A stretch of 64,000 nucleotides of DNA from Photorhabdus noenieputensis (lineage in GTDB: Bacteria; Pseudomonadota; Gammaproteobacteria; Enterobacterales; Enterobacteriaceae): the NCBI RefSeq assembly GCF_018448935.1, contig NZ_RCWC01000002.1:1-64000 (forward strand), read 5' to 3'. Of the stretch, positions 18,285-26,937 are shown one piece after another. A model generated the notes under the pieces. The model was not told the DNA's origin. It did not search any database and worked only from the letters and a program-made list of their open reading frames with translations. Each line of letters opens with the position of its first letter. Position 1 is the first letter of the stretch. Made by a program: the position numbers and the translations under genes.

Positions 18285-19475
18285 TTATTCCTGGGTGATT
18301 AAAGATTTCCCTGAAATTTTAAGTAAGTTATACGTTTCTTGTTTGATGGCGCTAGCCAGTATCTCAATATCATCTTGGCTTGTGATATATCCGAAGCTGA
18401 TGCGTACTGCACTATCAATACGATCATCGGGTAACCCCATAGCAGCCAGAACGTGGGAACGTTGTGTTGATTTGTTATTGCTACAGGCTGATCCTAGAGA
18501 TAAAGAGATGCCGTGACGTAAATCTAGCCTGCTGGCTAATGATTCAGCACGAATACCAGGGAAACTTACATTGAGTGTCCAAGGTGCCTGAAACGCTGGA
18601 TTGGTATTGCCATTAATTAGGTAGTTAACACGATGTTGTTCTAACAGAGATAGTAGGGCTTCTCTGAGTGTTTTGTAAGTATTGAAACGTTCTTGCAATC
18701 CGTTCAGTGATTCTTTAGCTGCCGCCGCTAGTCCCGCTAGGCCCAAGGTGTTCTCAGTGCCGCTGCGTACTCCTTGTTCTTGCCCTCCGCCATGTAGTAA
18801 GGGATTTAATTGAATCCCTGGTGCATGGTAGAGCCCGCCAATACCTTTCGGACCGTTAAATTTATGGCCGGAGAAAGATACGGTTGTTACGCCAGACAGT
18901 GTGTCACAGTTAAAAGGAAGCTTACCAATAGCCTGTACTGCATCGATATGCAGGTAAACACTGGCCTCTTTTGCTAAAGAGGCGACAGCTTCATAGGGCT
19001 GGATCACACCGGTTTCGTTGTTAATTGCCATCAATGTGATCAGACGGGTTTGTGGCCGTAGGTTTTCCCGGATACTTTGTACACTTATCCGCCCTTGATT
19101 GTCGGGGTTGATCAGCGTTAGCTGAAGCCCGCGTTGCTGATACCAGAGTAACGGTGCCAGAACAGACGGATGCTCAATGGAAGAGCTAATAACATGATGG
19201 GCGGACAGATCCGAACCGGGCAGCGTTGCTAACAAGCTGGATAAGGCTTGGTTATTACTTTCGGTTCCTCCTGATGTAAACAGGATCTGCTCTGGGACTG
19301 TGCCCATTAATGCCGCCATCGATCTTCTAGCGTCAGTGAGCAACTTTTTAGCCATGCCGCTTAAGCTGTAGTGGCTAGATGGGTTAGCAAAAATAGACAT
19401 CGCATCTTTAATCGCCAACTGCGCTTTAACACTTAGCGGTGTTGTGGCGTTGTAGTCGAAGTATAGACTTGTCAT
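18285..19475 (-). CDS. NifS/IscS-like cysteine desulfurase
   Basis: A 396-residue class-V aminotransferase-fold PLP enzyme. It has N-terminal YFDYNATTPL, His102 in SSIEHPSVL, PLP Lys205 in SGHKFNGPKGIGG, and the persulfide-forming Cys331 in GSACSNNKSTQRSHVL, the IscS/NifS (group I) type of active-site loop. It should take sulfur from cysteine and pass it on as persulfide. It overlaps the scaffold gene by 4 nt and stands within an acyl-metabolism gene row, not an isc or suf operon, so it looks like a dedicated sulfur donor for this pathway. Confidence 0.9.
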   Translation of the reverse strand: MTSLYFDYNATTPLSVKAQLAIKDAMSIFANPSSHYSLSGMAKKLLTDARRSMAALMGTVPEQILFTSGGTESNNQALSSLLATLPGSDLSAHHVISSSIEHPSVLAPLLWYQQRGLQLTLINPDNQGRISVQSIRENLRPQTRLITLMAINNETGVIQPYEAVASLAKEASVYLHIDAVQAIGKLPFNCDTLSGVTTVSFSGHKFNGPKGIGGLYHAPGIQLNPLLHGGGQEQGVRSGTENTLGLAGLAAAAKESLNGLQERFNTYKTLREALLSLLEQHRVNYLINGNTNPAFQAPWTLNVSFPGIRAESLASRLDLRHGISLSLGSACSNNKSTQRSHVLAAMGLPDDRIDSAVRISFGYITSQDDIEILASAIKQETYNLLKISGKSLITQE

Positions 19476-19828
19476 ATTTTTCCCTTTAGCTGCTCAAATA
19501 ACTTATGCAGCATATCAAGACAGTGTTGCTGTGCTGGTTCTAACTCACCTAATAACGCATCAATGCCCTCAGGTGATAATGCGCTTAATTCTTCGAGAGT
19601 TTTACCTTTAGCATGGCGACAAAATTGATTAGACATTGCCAGGGAGGCGGTACATCCCCATGCACGAAAACAGGCATTATCTACTCTCCCTTGGTTATCC
19701 AGTGTCAGGTCGATATCAACCTTGTCACCGCATACAGGGTTACCTAATGCCAGTTTAATGGTGGGGGCGGATAACGTCCCCTGGCAGTCAGGATTGCAAA
19801 AGTTGTCAATAATGATGTTATTAAACAT
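19472..19828 (-). CDS. IscU/NifU N-terminal-like Fe-S scaffold or sulfur acceptor
   Basis: A 118-residue IscU-fold protein. The three family cysteines and aspartate are present: Cys33-Gly-Asp35 in GNPVCGD, Cys59 in WGCTASLAMSN and Cys103 in QHCLDML. Additional cysteines stand at 11, 15, 53 and 70. The IscU LPPVK motif recognised by HscA is not visible, so normal chaperone-assisted cluster release is doubtful. The gene overlaps the desulfurase start by 4 nt and follows the LuxE-like gene by 16 nt. It could build a cluster for a partner enzyme or act as a persulfide carrier; I cannot tell which. Confidence 0.83.
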   Translation of the reverse strand: MFNNIIIDNFCNPDCQGTLSAPTIKLALGNPVCGDKVDIDLTLDNQGRVDNACFRAWGCTASLAMSNQFCRHAKGKTLEELSALSPEGIDALLGELEPAQQHCLDMLHKLFEQLKGKI

Positions 19829-19844
19829 AATTTCACCTTGCTAT

Positions 19845-21023
19845 TTATACCGCGGGTGTAGCTGAGGTACCTTCATCGTCTGACATTTTTCTTTCAAGAT
19901 TGACTGCACAGCAACCAAACTCTTTAGCAGCAGCGGTACGCATAACAAACTGAACTCGCTGAGAATTACGCCAGGATTTATTAGGATCGGTACGCAAGTA
20001 GACCAAATCTTCTGTCAATAACATGCCGGGGGTGGAAACAGAAAGTGGATCTAAGATCACTAATTGTCCGGTTTCACCATCGGGTAGCTCACGTGTTAAA
20101 TCATTAGGATCACGAACGGAGAAATGAATATAAGGAGGAACATGTTTATGGTTATATTCATCTTCGATGGCAAGAAGGTTTGCTTCAACCAGACCATACA
20201 TATCACGTGTCCGGGAAGCTGGAATGCCCAGCCATTCTTCAATATCTGCATTCAATTCGCCGCGGGAGATCATATCTCCGGTAAAACGTTTCCAGCCGCC
20301 CATAGTAATTACCATACTATCGCGATCTAAAGTGAGCTTGGTATTATTCTCTTTTAGGAACGTGATAAAACGATGGATCATGAATGGAGGGCCAATTAAA
20401 TGACGAGTGAACTTGCCTTTCCATTGGATTAATTGGTCCAGTGCATCTTCTGGGGAAAAGTGGTCCTGATTAATCATATAGCGTCGGGTATCTAATAAAC
20501 CGGTCAGGAAATTAAAGATTTTAACCAGCGCCATTTCTGGAATATCTTCGGTTGATGGGCATAAACATAGGCCGGCGCCGCCAGATACTTTGAACATACT
20601 GCGATAATTAGAATAAACAGCCAATACGGTATGATCCATCGTATCGTGACAACGACGATAAACGCTAGGAATTCCACTGGTACCTGTTGAGCGCATTTCA
20701 TGTTCGATTTCAGATAATGGCTTGCTTAATAAACGGTGACTTTCGGCTGATTTATAAGTTGCAACGGGTATCAATGGGATGCGAACTAAATCATTATAAT
20801 TTTGGATGTCTTCTGGCTTAATACCTTGTTTTTCACAAATATCTCTATAGTAAGGGTTATTATGATAATGGAAATGAAAAGCGTCCTTAAGTAAACAGGT
20901 TTTTAGTTCTTGTTGTTCTTCTTTAGACAGCTTATAGAGCAGATCGACATCGGCTATTAACCATTTCAGCGGATTTCCGCCACGAGATTTTATGCCGTCA
21001 TATATATTTCTGATATTTTCCAT
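19845..21023 (-). CDS. LuxE-like acyl-protein synthetase (orphan)
   Basis: A 392-residue member of the LuxE acyl-protein synthetase / ANL-related adenylating family. The nucleotide-binding STGTSG is at residues 112-117, a MYGLVE motif at 275-280, and Cys371/Cys372 in EFGCCAVNLERKM match the C-terminal acyl-accepting cysteine region of LuxE. LuxE activates a fatty acid as acyl-AMP and holds it as a thioester before handing it to LuxC. There is no luxC, luxD or luciferase here. The gene is first in the minus-strand row, so its product probably supplies an activated acyl starter to the ACP or to the sulfur system. That role is inference. Confidence 0.82.
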   Translation of the reverse strand: MENIRNIYDGIKSRGGNPLKWLIADVDLLYKLSKEEQQELKTCLLKDAFHFHYHNNPYYRDICEKQGIKPEDIQNYNDLVRIPLIPVATYKSAESHRLLSKPLSEIEHEMRSTGTSGIPSVYRRCHDTMDHTVLAVYSNYRSMFKVSGGAGLCLCPSTEDIPEMALVKIFNFLTGLLDTRRYMINQDHFSPEDALDQLIQWKGKFTRHLIGPPFMIHRFITFLKENNTKLTLDRDSMVITMGGWKRFTGDMISRGELNADIEEWLGIPASRTRDMYGLVEANLLAIEDEYNHKHVPPYIHFSVRDPNDLTRELPDGETGQLVILDPLSVSTPGMLLTEDLVYLRTDPNKSWRNSQRVQFVMRTAAAKEFGCCAVNLERKMSDDEGTSATPAV

Positions 21024-21230
21024 TTTTTTATCTCCGATAGGGTAAAGAGTAGATAAATTAATCTTTGTTTATTATATGTTATAGCAATAAAGCATAAGTT
21101 ACGTAGGCAAAAAGGATAGTCATTTATAATTTATTTTTATTGAATAAATTGGCTATATTATTGCTTTGATCATTATATGGATTTGTCAATATTGTTAAAA
21201 TTATGCTAAAAATAGCAGGTTTATTCAAAA

Positions 21231-21250
21231 TATTCACTTTAGCGTGAATA
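21231..21250. promoter_or_regulatory. Perfect inverted repeat in the divergent promoter region
   Basis: TATTCAC-N6-GTGAATA is a perfect 7-bp inverted repeat, 20 bp overall, in the 393-nt spacer between the divergent LuxE-like and flavin monooxygenase genes. Its position fits an operator that controls both transcription units. The rest of the spacer is AT-rich and noncoding. Confidence 0.45.
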
Positions 21251-21416
21251 TGACCAGTTAATTCAAGTAAATTTTTAAATTGTCTTTTATATTTTTGTGA
21301 GGTTCATTGTTTTTTGAACGGTTGAATGTTCTTTTGGGCAGTTTTTCATTGTCCTAAGATTTCGATAATGATAAAAATAAAATATAGATGAATACCAAAT
21401 TAAAAAATGAGTACGC

Positions 21417-22502
21417 ATGATGAAAATGGATTGCTTAATTGTGGGTGCCGGTCAGGCCGGATTAAGTTTAGCTGCTATCCTTGCGGCTAAGAATATTAAT
21501 GTCTGCATATTAGAGCGAGAAGCGCGTATTGGTGATGTGTGGCGCAGGCGTCCTGATAATATGCTGTTATTCACGTCACGCGGTATGACTCAGCTTCATG
21601 GCTTACCATTTCCCGGAATTAAAGATGGCTATCCAGATAAAAATGAAGTTGCTGATTATCTTGAACGTTATGCTTCACATCATAACCTTGTTATACATAC
21701 CCAAACTGAAGTGGTTGAGGTGAAGCATGATAAAAATGGCTATCGTGTTAAAACAAAAGACGGAAGAGTATTTCATGCGCCTTGCTTAGTTAATGCAACA
21801 GGCGCTAATCAATTAGCTGATATTCCAGTGCTTGCTGAACAGCTTGCTACCGATATACAGCAAATCTCAGCAGATCAATATCGGGAGCCTAAGCAAATTA
21901 AAGCGGGCAGCCGAGTCGCTATCGTTGGTGATGGTGCAAGTGGCCGTCAGATTGCTAAAGATTTGGCAGCAACGACGAAGGTGACGTTATTTTGCGGTTC
22001 TTCCCGTCCTCTCTTACCTAATAGAATACTAGGCAAAGATATCTTTTGGTGGTTAAGCAAAAGTGGTCTGTTGTTTGCCAATTATGACAGTTTGGTCGGG
22101 AAAATTATGCGGCGGCGTAATCCTATTCCTTGTGGCGATCTGAAAAACCATCGATTAGCTGCTTTGGATATAAAAATAGCGAATAGGTTAGTTGATATAA
22201 AAGACAATAAATTATGTGATTTGTCTGGTAATCAATATGAGGCAGATATGGTTATTTGGTGTTTGGGGTATAAAGATGATACGGCATGGTTAACGCTTGC
22301 TGGTGCTGCGGATGCTAATGGATTCGTTTGTAAAAATGGCCATGCGGAAGGCGGGAAAACCCCTTATCCTGGGTTATTTATCGTTGGGCGAAAATGGTTG
22401 AGTAGCCGAGGTTCTGAACTGATGTTAGGGGCTTATAAAGACACCTGTCGGGTCGCTAAATGGGTAGAAAATTATCTGAAAGAGCATGTATCATTAAAAT
22501 GA
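21417..22502 (+). CDS. CzcO-like flavin-dependent monooxygenase/oxidoreductase
   Basis: A 361-residue two-dinucleotide-binding-domain flavoprotein. The FAD site GAGQAG is at residues 10-15, an NATGA hinge motif at 126-130, and the NADPH-type GDGASG at 171-176. The VWRRRPDNMLLFTSR segment resembles YUCCA/CzcO-type monooxygenases that act on N, S or ring carbon. It is transcribed divergently from the sulfur/acyl row and is presumably a tailoring oxidase for the same product. Start at ATG 21417; in-frame ATGs at 21420 and 21426 are alternatives, and no strong ribosome site is visible. Confidence 0.8.
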   Translation: MMKMDCLIVGAGQAGLSLAAILAAKNINVCILEREARIGDVWRRRPDNMLLFTSRGMTQLHGLPFPGIKDGYPDKNEVADYLERYASHHNLVIHTQTEVVEVKHDKNGYRVKTKDGRVFHAPCLVNATGANQLADIPVLAEQLATDIQQISADQYREPKQIKAGSRVAIVGDGASGRQIAKDLAATTKVTLFCGSSRPLLPNRILGKDIFWWLSKSGLLFANYDSLVGKIMRRRNPIPCGDLKNHRLAALDIKIANRLVDIKDNKLCDLSGNQYEADMVIWCLGYKDDTAWLTLAGAADANGFVCKNGHAEGGKTPYPGLFIVGRKWLSSRGSELMLGAYKDTCRVAKWVENYLKEHVSLK

Positions 22503-22596
22503 ATGATTAATACAGAATAGTGATATTTTACTCTGTATGTTTTATTTGTCGAGAATTGAGGATTTATTGGGTAGTATTGTTATGGTGTTGTTCTGA

Positions 22597-22663
22597 ATTC
22601 TGTATCATTACTAAGAGTGCATAATATAGTCAATGTGCTATTAGGAATAAAATGATACAGAAT
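22597..22663. repeat. Long inverted repeat between convergent genes
   Basis: A perfect 13-bp inverted repeat, ATTCTGTATCATT at 22597-22609 and AATGATACAGAAT at 22651-22663, is separated by 41 nt. It lies between the convergent monooxygenase and AraC-family genes. It may work as a transcript-end stem or be a small degenerate mobile element. No T-run follows, so it is not a classical terminator. Confidence 0.5.
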
Positions 22664-22735
22664 CTCTAACATACTGGCTTTGATAATAACGGTTATAAAT
22701 AGAAATTATTTATTTTAGGTAATTTATCAACAATA

Positions 22736-23590
22736 TTATTTATTCATAACACAGATATTTTGCTTTGTAAAATTTAGACCTGTTAATGCTGATGATAAAT
22801 TGAAATATTTTTGTTGTGCTTGTTGTATTCTGTTTTTACTGGCATGTTTTAATTCAGATGGCCTTAATCCATATAGTGTCATGCAGGTACGACTGAAGTG
22901 TGCGCCATCGGAAAATCCACTATTACAAGCTAATAAAGTCAGTGAATCTGATGAATGTATCTCATCAATAGCATGATGTAGACGTTTCCATAATAGATAA
23001 CTACGGAAATTAGTGCCCATTTTTTCTCTAAATAGATGTAAGAATCGACTTTCGGATAAATAAAGTTGATTTGATATTTCACGAGAAGATATACATTTAA
23101 CCGGTAATTCAGTAATAAGAGAGGCTGCTTTCATGATTCGTTTGTCCTGATAACAATGGCAATCTTCTATTTTACCTAAAAGGTTATTTAAGATGAAAAT
23201 ATCTGGAGAGGTTTCTAACTGTAAACAATTAGTAAAGTAATTTGCTATTAAACTGGATGATTCTTGATTTAAGTATATTATATCTGAGCCTCTCATTTGA
23301 TGTAGTAATAAATGACATAGTGGATTGGCTAGGTCTATCAATAGATTAAAACAGAGTTGCTCTTCCGAGTGTAATCTATGTTTAATATTAGAAGAAATAA
23401 TGAATCCATGTGCTTGTCTCGATTCATTCTCGGTATCAATCCTCATGAGTGAATTATGTGGTGATACACTTAATTGGATGCAAGGATGATGATGCCATTC
23501 TGTTTGCATATTATAAGAGAAGACCAGATCTTGTAGATGGAATTTATAGAATTTAATAAAATACGGTGATTTGTCTATTTTGTGTAACAT
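22736..23590 (-). CDS. AraC-family transcriptional regulator
   Basis: A 284-residue regulator. The C-terminal two-HTH AraC domain lies at about residues 150-260, with SNQLYLSESRFLHLFREKMG as the first helix pair and FSDGAHFSRTCMTLYGLRPS as the conserved signature. The N-terminal half is His-rich (EWHHHPCIQLSV) and fits a cupin-type sensor domain. Start at ATG 23590, with AAAGGA 8 nt upstream. It is convergent with the flavin gene and adjacent to the acyl/sulfur cluster, so it is a candidate pathway regulator. Low GC and long AT-rich flanks point to acquired DNA. Confidence 0.85.
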   Translation of the reverse strand: MLHKIDKSPYFIKFYKFHLQDLVFSYNMQTEWHHHPCIQLSVSPHNSLMRIDTENESRQAHGFIISSNIKHRLHSEEQLCFNLLIDLANPLCHLLLHQMRGSDIIYLNQESSSLIANYFTNCLQLETSPDIFILNNLLGKIEDCHCYQDKRIMKAASLITELPVKCISSREISNQLYLSESRFLHLFREKMGTNFRSYLLWKRLHHAIDEIHSSDSLTLLACNSGFSDGAHFSRTCMTLYGLRPSELKHASKNRIQQAQQKYFNLSSALTGLNFTKQNICVMNK

Positions 23591-24169
23591 AATGGTGTCC
23601 TTTATTAAATTGTTGTGTGTATTTGAATTAATTGTTTTATTTAATTATTATAAGTTCTTGGTGTTATTTTTTAATTAAATTATATTAACTCATTAAATAA
23701 TTGGTATTAGTTACTATATCGTCACAATACCATTAAATAATTATTATAAAGCTTCCTCCTTTAGTATCTGGAAAAAATAATTTCACCATTGGAAAATATC
23801 GGTATGATATGGCATAAAGAATTATTTTCCACTCTGTTTTTTGCTGGTGGAATATTCGATCTTTGCTAGCCAGTCTTAACGATATCTGAATTGTTTAACG
23901 TCAAATAGCTATTATCTACTTGATATGATTAAAAGTATTTTCTTTCGTAACATAATTAATGACCAAAAATTTAATGTGGAGCCAATATTTTTATATGATT
24001 ATTTTAATTGGTTATAACTTATATTAAACATATTATCATGAGAACAATATGGTTATATTTTTATGTTCTTTGTGAATTAGGTCACGTAAACTATAAGTAT
24101 ATTGGCATAATACCGAAAATAAGTTGCATCAGGCTTGTAATGAATAAAAAGACCTGTTAGAGCAGTTTG
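23591..24169. other. Noncoding AT-rich spacer, araC-like gene to ilvY
   Basis: 579 nt without a credible gene. It contains an imperfect long dyad, GGAAAAAATAATT near 23770 with AATTATTTTCC near 23820-23830, and otherwise low-complexity AT sequence. It forms the right edge of the island that separates ilvA from ilvY. Confidence 0.55.
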
Positions 24170-25051
24170 TTATAACAATCCCCAAAACGCTTTAATTAAG
24201 GGTTCATTAAGCCGTTTTCTCTGTACACATATACCCAATTCGAACGGTTCTACTAGAGAGATGTTGCCCAGTAGAGATATGCGATTGCGTACCGGTTCAG
24301 GGCTATTTTCTACAACGACATTAGGAATTAATGCCACTCCACAACCCAATGCAACCATAGAAACAATAGCTTCGTGACCGGACACGGTTGCGTAAATCGA
24401 AGGATTGTTAATTTTATGGTGACGGAACCAGCACTCAATGCGCTTACGTGAAGGGCCGTGTTCCGGCAAAATAAAGGGAATGTTATTCCAGTCAGGGGAC
24501 TCTTGTATGACGAGTGCGCGTACAGAGCAGGGAAGGGAAGGTGCAATCAGTACCAGTGGGACTTCACCGATTTTGGTGAAGCTAACATTATCTGGTAGTT
24601 TTTCCGGCTTACCGGCAATACCTAAATCGGCATCATTAGACTGTATCTTATTGACCGCATCTGCGGCATCACCGGTGGTGAGTTTGATTTCAACCATAGG
24701 ATGTTCTGCACGAAAACGGTCTAGGATCTGTGGTAAGTGACTGTAGGCCGCTGTGACTGAACAAAACAGACGTAACTCGCCATATAGCGATGGGCTTTGT
24801 TGATTCAATGAGTGTTTTAGTTGCTGGTATTGCAACAGTGTCTGTTGGGCGAATTGTTTAAATTGCTCGCCAGCAAAGGTTAATTTTACAGTGCGATTAT
24901 CCCGTAAAAATAATGGATGCCCCAAAATATCTTCAATGCGCTGAATCTGGCGAGATAATGTGGATGGACTGACATGCATCGCTTTTGCTGTACGACCAAA
25001 ATGACAGCTTTCAGCCAGATGTAGAAACAGTTTGAGGTCGCGTATATCCAT
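24170..25051 (-). CDS. ilvY: IlvY, LysR-type activator of ilvC
   Basis: A 293-residue LysR regulator. The HTH occupies about residues 1-60 (FGRTAKAMHVSPSTLSRQIQ) and the effector domain the rest. In E. coli IlvY binds acetolactate or acetohydroxybutyrate and activates the divergent ilvC. The same divergent arrangement is here, with a 197-nt spacer that contains a palindrome. Start at ATG 25051, preceded by AAAGGAG. Confidence 0.94.
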   Translation of the reverse strand: MDIRDLKLFLHLAESCHFGRTAKAMHVSPSTLSRQIQRIEDILGHPLFLRDNRTVKLTFAGEQFKQFAQQTLLQYQQLKHSLNQQSPSLYGELRLFCSVTAAYSHLPQILDRFRAEHPMVEIKLTTGDAADAVNKIQSNDADLGIAGKPEKLPDNVSFTKIGEVPLVLIAPSLPCSVRALVIQESPDWNNIPFILPEHGPSRKRIECWFRHHKINNPSIYATVSGHEAIVSMVALGCGVALIPNVVVENSPEPVRNRISLLGNISLVEPFELGICVQRKRLNEPLIKAFWGLL

Positions 25052-25084
25052 AGCCTATTCTCCTTTTCCTGTCTAATAATCTGT

Positions 25085-25101
25085 ATTGCATAAAATGCAA
25101 T
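25085..25101. promoter_or_regulatory. Putative IlvY operator
   Basis: A perfect palindrome ATTGCAT-AAA-ATGCAAT lies in the ilvY-ilvC spacer, 34 nt upstream of the ilvY start. It has the T-N11-A character of LysR boxes. By analogy with the tandem E. coli operators, this would be the ilvY-proximal autoregulatory site. Confidence 0.65.
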
Positions 25102-25248
25102 GTAGTATTGTTAATATATCAATTTAAGCAATAGCTTTCATGTCATATATTGAAAGTATATAAACACCTCACAGGGTGAGGAAATCTAAAAAACAGTCAC
25201 AGCACTTCATTGCTGAGCGCTGAGCACAACATGATAACGGAGTCACTA

Positions 25249-26727
25249 ATGGCTAATTATTTTAATACGCTGAATTTGCGTCAGCAGTTGGCGCAGTTAG
25301 GTAAATGTCGTTTTATGGTGCGGGAAGAGTTTGTTGATGAAGCAGGATATTTAAAAGGCAAAAAAGTAGTTATCGTCGGTTGCGGAGCGCAAGGGCTGAA
25401 TCAGGGCCTGAATATGCGTGACTCCGGTTTGGATATCGCTTATGCCTTGCGTAAAGAGGCTATTGAAGAAAAACGTGCTTCATGGCGTAAAGCAACAGAA
25501 AGTGGTTTTCAAGTCGGCACTTATGAGGAGTTGATACCGCAGGCTGATCTGGTAATTAACCTGACGCCCGACAAGCAACACTCTTCTGTTGTTCGCGCAG
25601 TTCAACCTTTGATGAAAGAAGGCGCTGCACTGGGTTATTCTCACGGTTTAAACATTGTTGAAGTTGGTGAACAAATCCGTAAAGACATCACTGTTGTGAT
25701 GGTAGCGCCTAAGTGTCCCGGTACCGAAGTGCGTGAAGAATACAAACGGGGTTTTGGTGTGCCTACTTTGATCGCAGTTCACCCGGAAAACGATCCGAAA
25801 GGTGAAGGTATGGCAATCGCTAAGGCATGGGCCGCGGCGACGGGAGCGCATCGCGCTGGTGTTTTGGAATCTTCTTTCGTGGCAGAAGTGAAATCTGACC
25901 TGATGGGAGAACAAACTATTCTGTGCGGTATGTTACAGGCTGGCTCACTGCTGTGTTATGACAAACTGGTGGCAGATGGCGCGGAGCCGGGCTATGCAGG
26001 AAAATTGATCCAGTTTGGCTGGGAGACTATCACAGAAGCTCTGAAACAAGGTGGCATCACTCTGATGATGGATCGTCTGTCTAACCCGGCAAAACTGCGA
26101 GCGTATGCGCTGTCTGAACAGTTGAAAGAGCTGATGACGCCACTGTTCCAGAAACATATGGATGATATCATTTCTGGTGAATTTTCTTCCGGTATGATGG
26201 CTGACTGGGCCAATGATGATAAGAAACTGTTAGGTTGGCGTGAGGAAACGGGTAACACTCCGTTTGAGAATTCACCTGAATATGATGGCAAAATCAGTGA
26301 ACAGGAGTACTTTGATCACGGCGTTTTAATGGTTGCTATGGTGAAAGCCGGGGTTGAACTGGCATTCGAAGTTATGGTTGATACCGGTATTATTGCTGAA
26401 TCTGCCTATTATGAATCTCTGCATGAATTACCGCTGATTGCGAATACTATTTCTCGTAAACGTCTGTACGAAATGAATGTTGTTATTTCTGATACAGCAG
26501 AATATGGTAACTATTTGTTCTCTCATGTTGCGGTCCCTCTGCTGAAAGAGAAGTTTATGGATTCGCTACAGGCGGGCGATTTAGGTAAGTCGGTTGCTGA
26601 TAACGGTATTGATAACGCCCAGTTGCGCGATGTGAACGAAGCTATTCGTAACCACCCAATTGAAGTTGTTGGCCAAGTATTACGTGGTTACATGACAGAT
26701 ATGAAGCGCATTGCAGTTGGCGGTTGA
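25249..26727 (+). CDS. ilvC: IlvC, ketol-acid reductoisomerase (class II)
   Basis: A 492-residue class II (long-form) KARI that converts acetolactate and acetohydroxybutyrate to dihydroxy acids with NADPH and Mg2+. The Rossmann motif GCGAQG lies at residues 44-49, followed by the LRKE...RASW phosphate loop. The [11 protein letters not shown] and [12 protein letters not shown] segments are conserved active-site elements, and the C-terminal knotted domain is duplicated as in E. coli. Start at ATG 25249 ([10 protein letters not shown]). An upstream in-frame ATG at 25210 would add a non-homologous tail. Confidence 0.97.
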   Translation: MANYFNTLNLRQQLAQLGKCRFMVREEFVDEAGYLKGKKVVIVGCGAQGLNQGLNMRDSGLDIAYALRKEAIEEKRASWRKATESGFQVGTYEELIPQADLVINLTPDKQHSSVVRAVQPLMKEGAALGYSHGLNIVEVGEQIRKDITVVMVAPKCPGTEVREEYKRGFGVPTLIAVHPENDPKGEGMAIAKAWAAATGAHRAGVLESSFVAEVKSDLMGEQTILCGMLQAGSLLCYDKLVADGAEPGYAGKLIQFGWETITEALKQGGITLMMDRLSNPAKLRAYALSEQLKELMTPLFQKHMDDIISGEFSSGMMADWANDDKKLLGWREETGNTPFENSPEYDGKISEQEYFDHGVLMVAMVKAGVELAFEVMVDTGIIAESAYYESLHELPLIANTISRKRLYEMNVVISDTAEYGNYLFSHVAVPLLKEKFMDSLQAGDLGKSVADNGIDNAQLRDVNEAIRNHPIEVVGQVLRGYMTDMKRIAVGG

Positions 26728-26734
26728 TATTGAT

Positions 26735-26764
26735 AAAGATAAGGGGGAGAAATCCTCCCTCTTT
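26735..26764 (+). terminator. Probable terminator after ilvC
   Basis: A GGGGGA/TCCTCC-centred hairpin with AAAGA and TCTTT flanks starts 7 nt after the ilvC stop. It ends in CTTT, so the U-run is short and efficiency is uncertain. The ppiC gene found here in E. coli is absent. Confidence 0.6.
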
Positions 26765-26937
26765 GCATCCAATAAATATGGTTGCTGAGACCGTTTGCTA
26801 AAGTTTTGAGGGATAAGTCACGATTTACCAACTAATAGAGTGCTTTTCCTTCATAAAGAAAACGGCGTTTCCTTTCCTCCCTTTCTGCTACAATTCTATC
26901 CCCTGAGATACTGTCCTGATATAACTTATTAAACATC

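Noticed and set aside
18285-19828. NifS/NifU-like pair as the housekeeping isc operon
   Set aside because: No iscR, iscA, hscB, hscA or fdx nearby, and the scaffold lacks a visible LPPVK motif.
19845-21023. LuxE-like gene as part of a bioluminescence operon
   Set aside because: No luxC, luxD, luxA or luxB in the window; its neighbours are sulfur and acyl-carrier genes.
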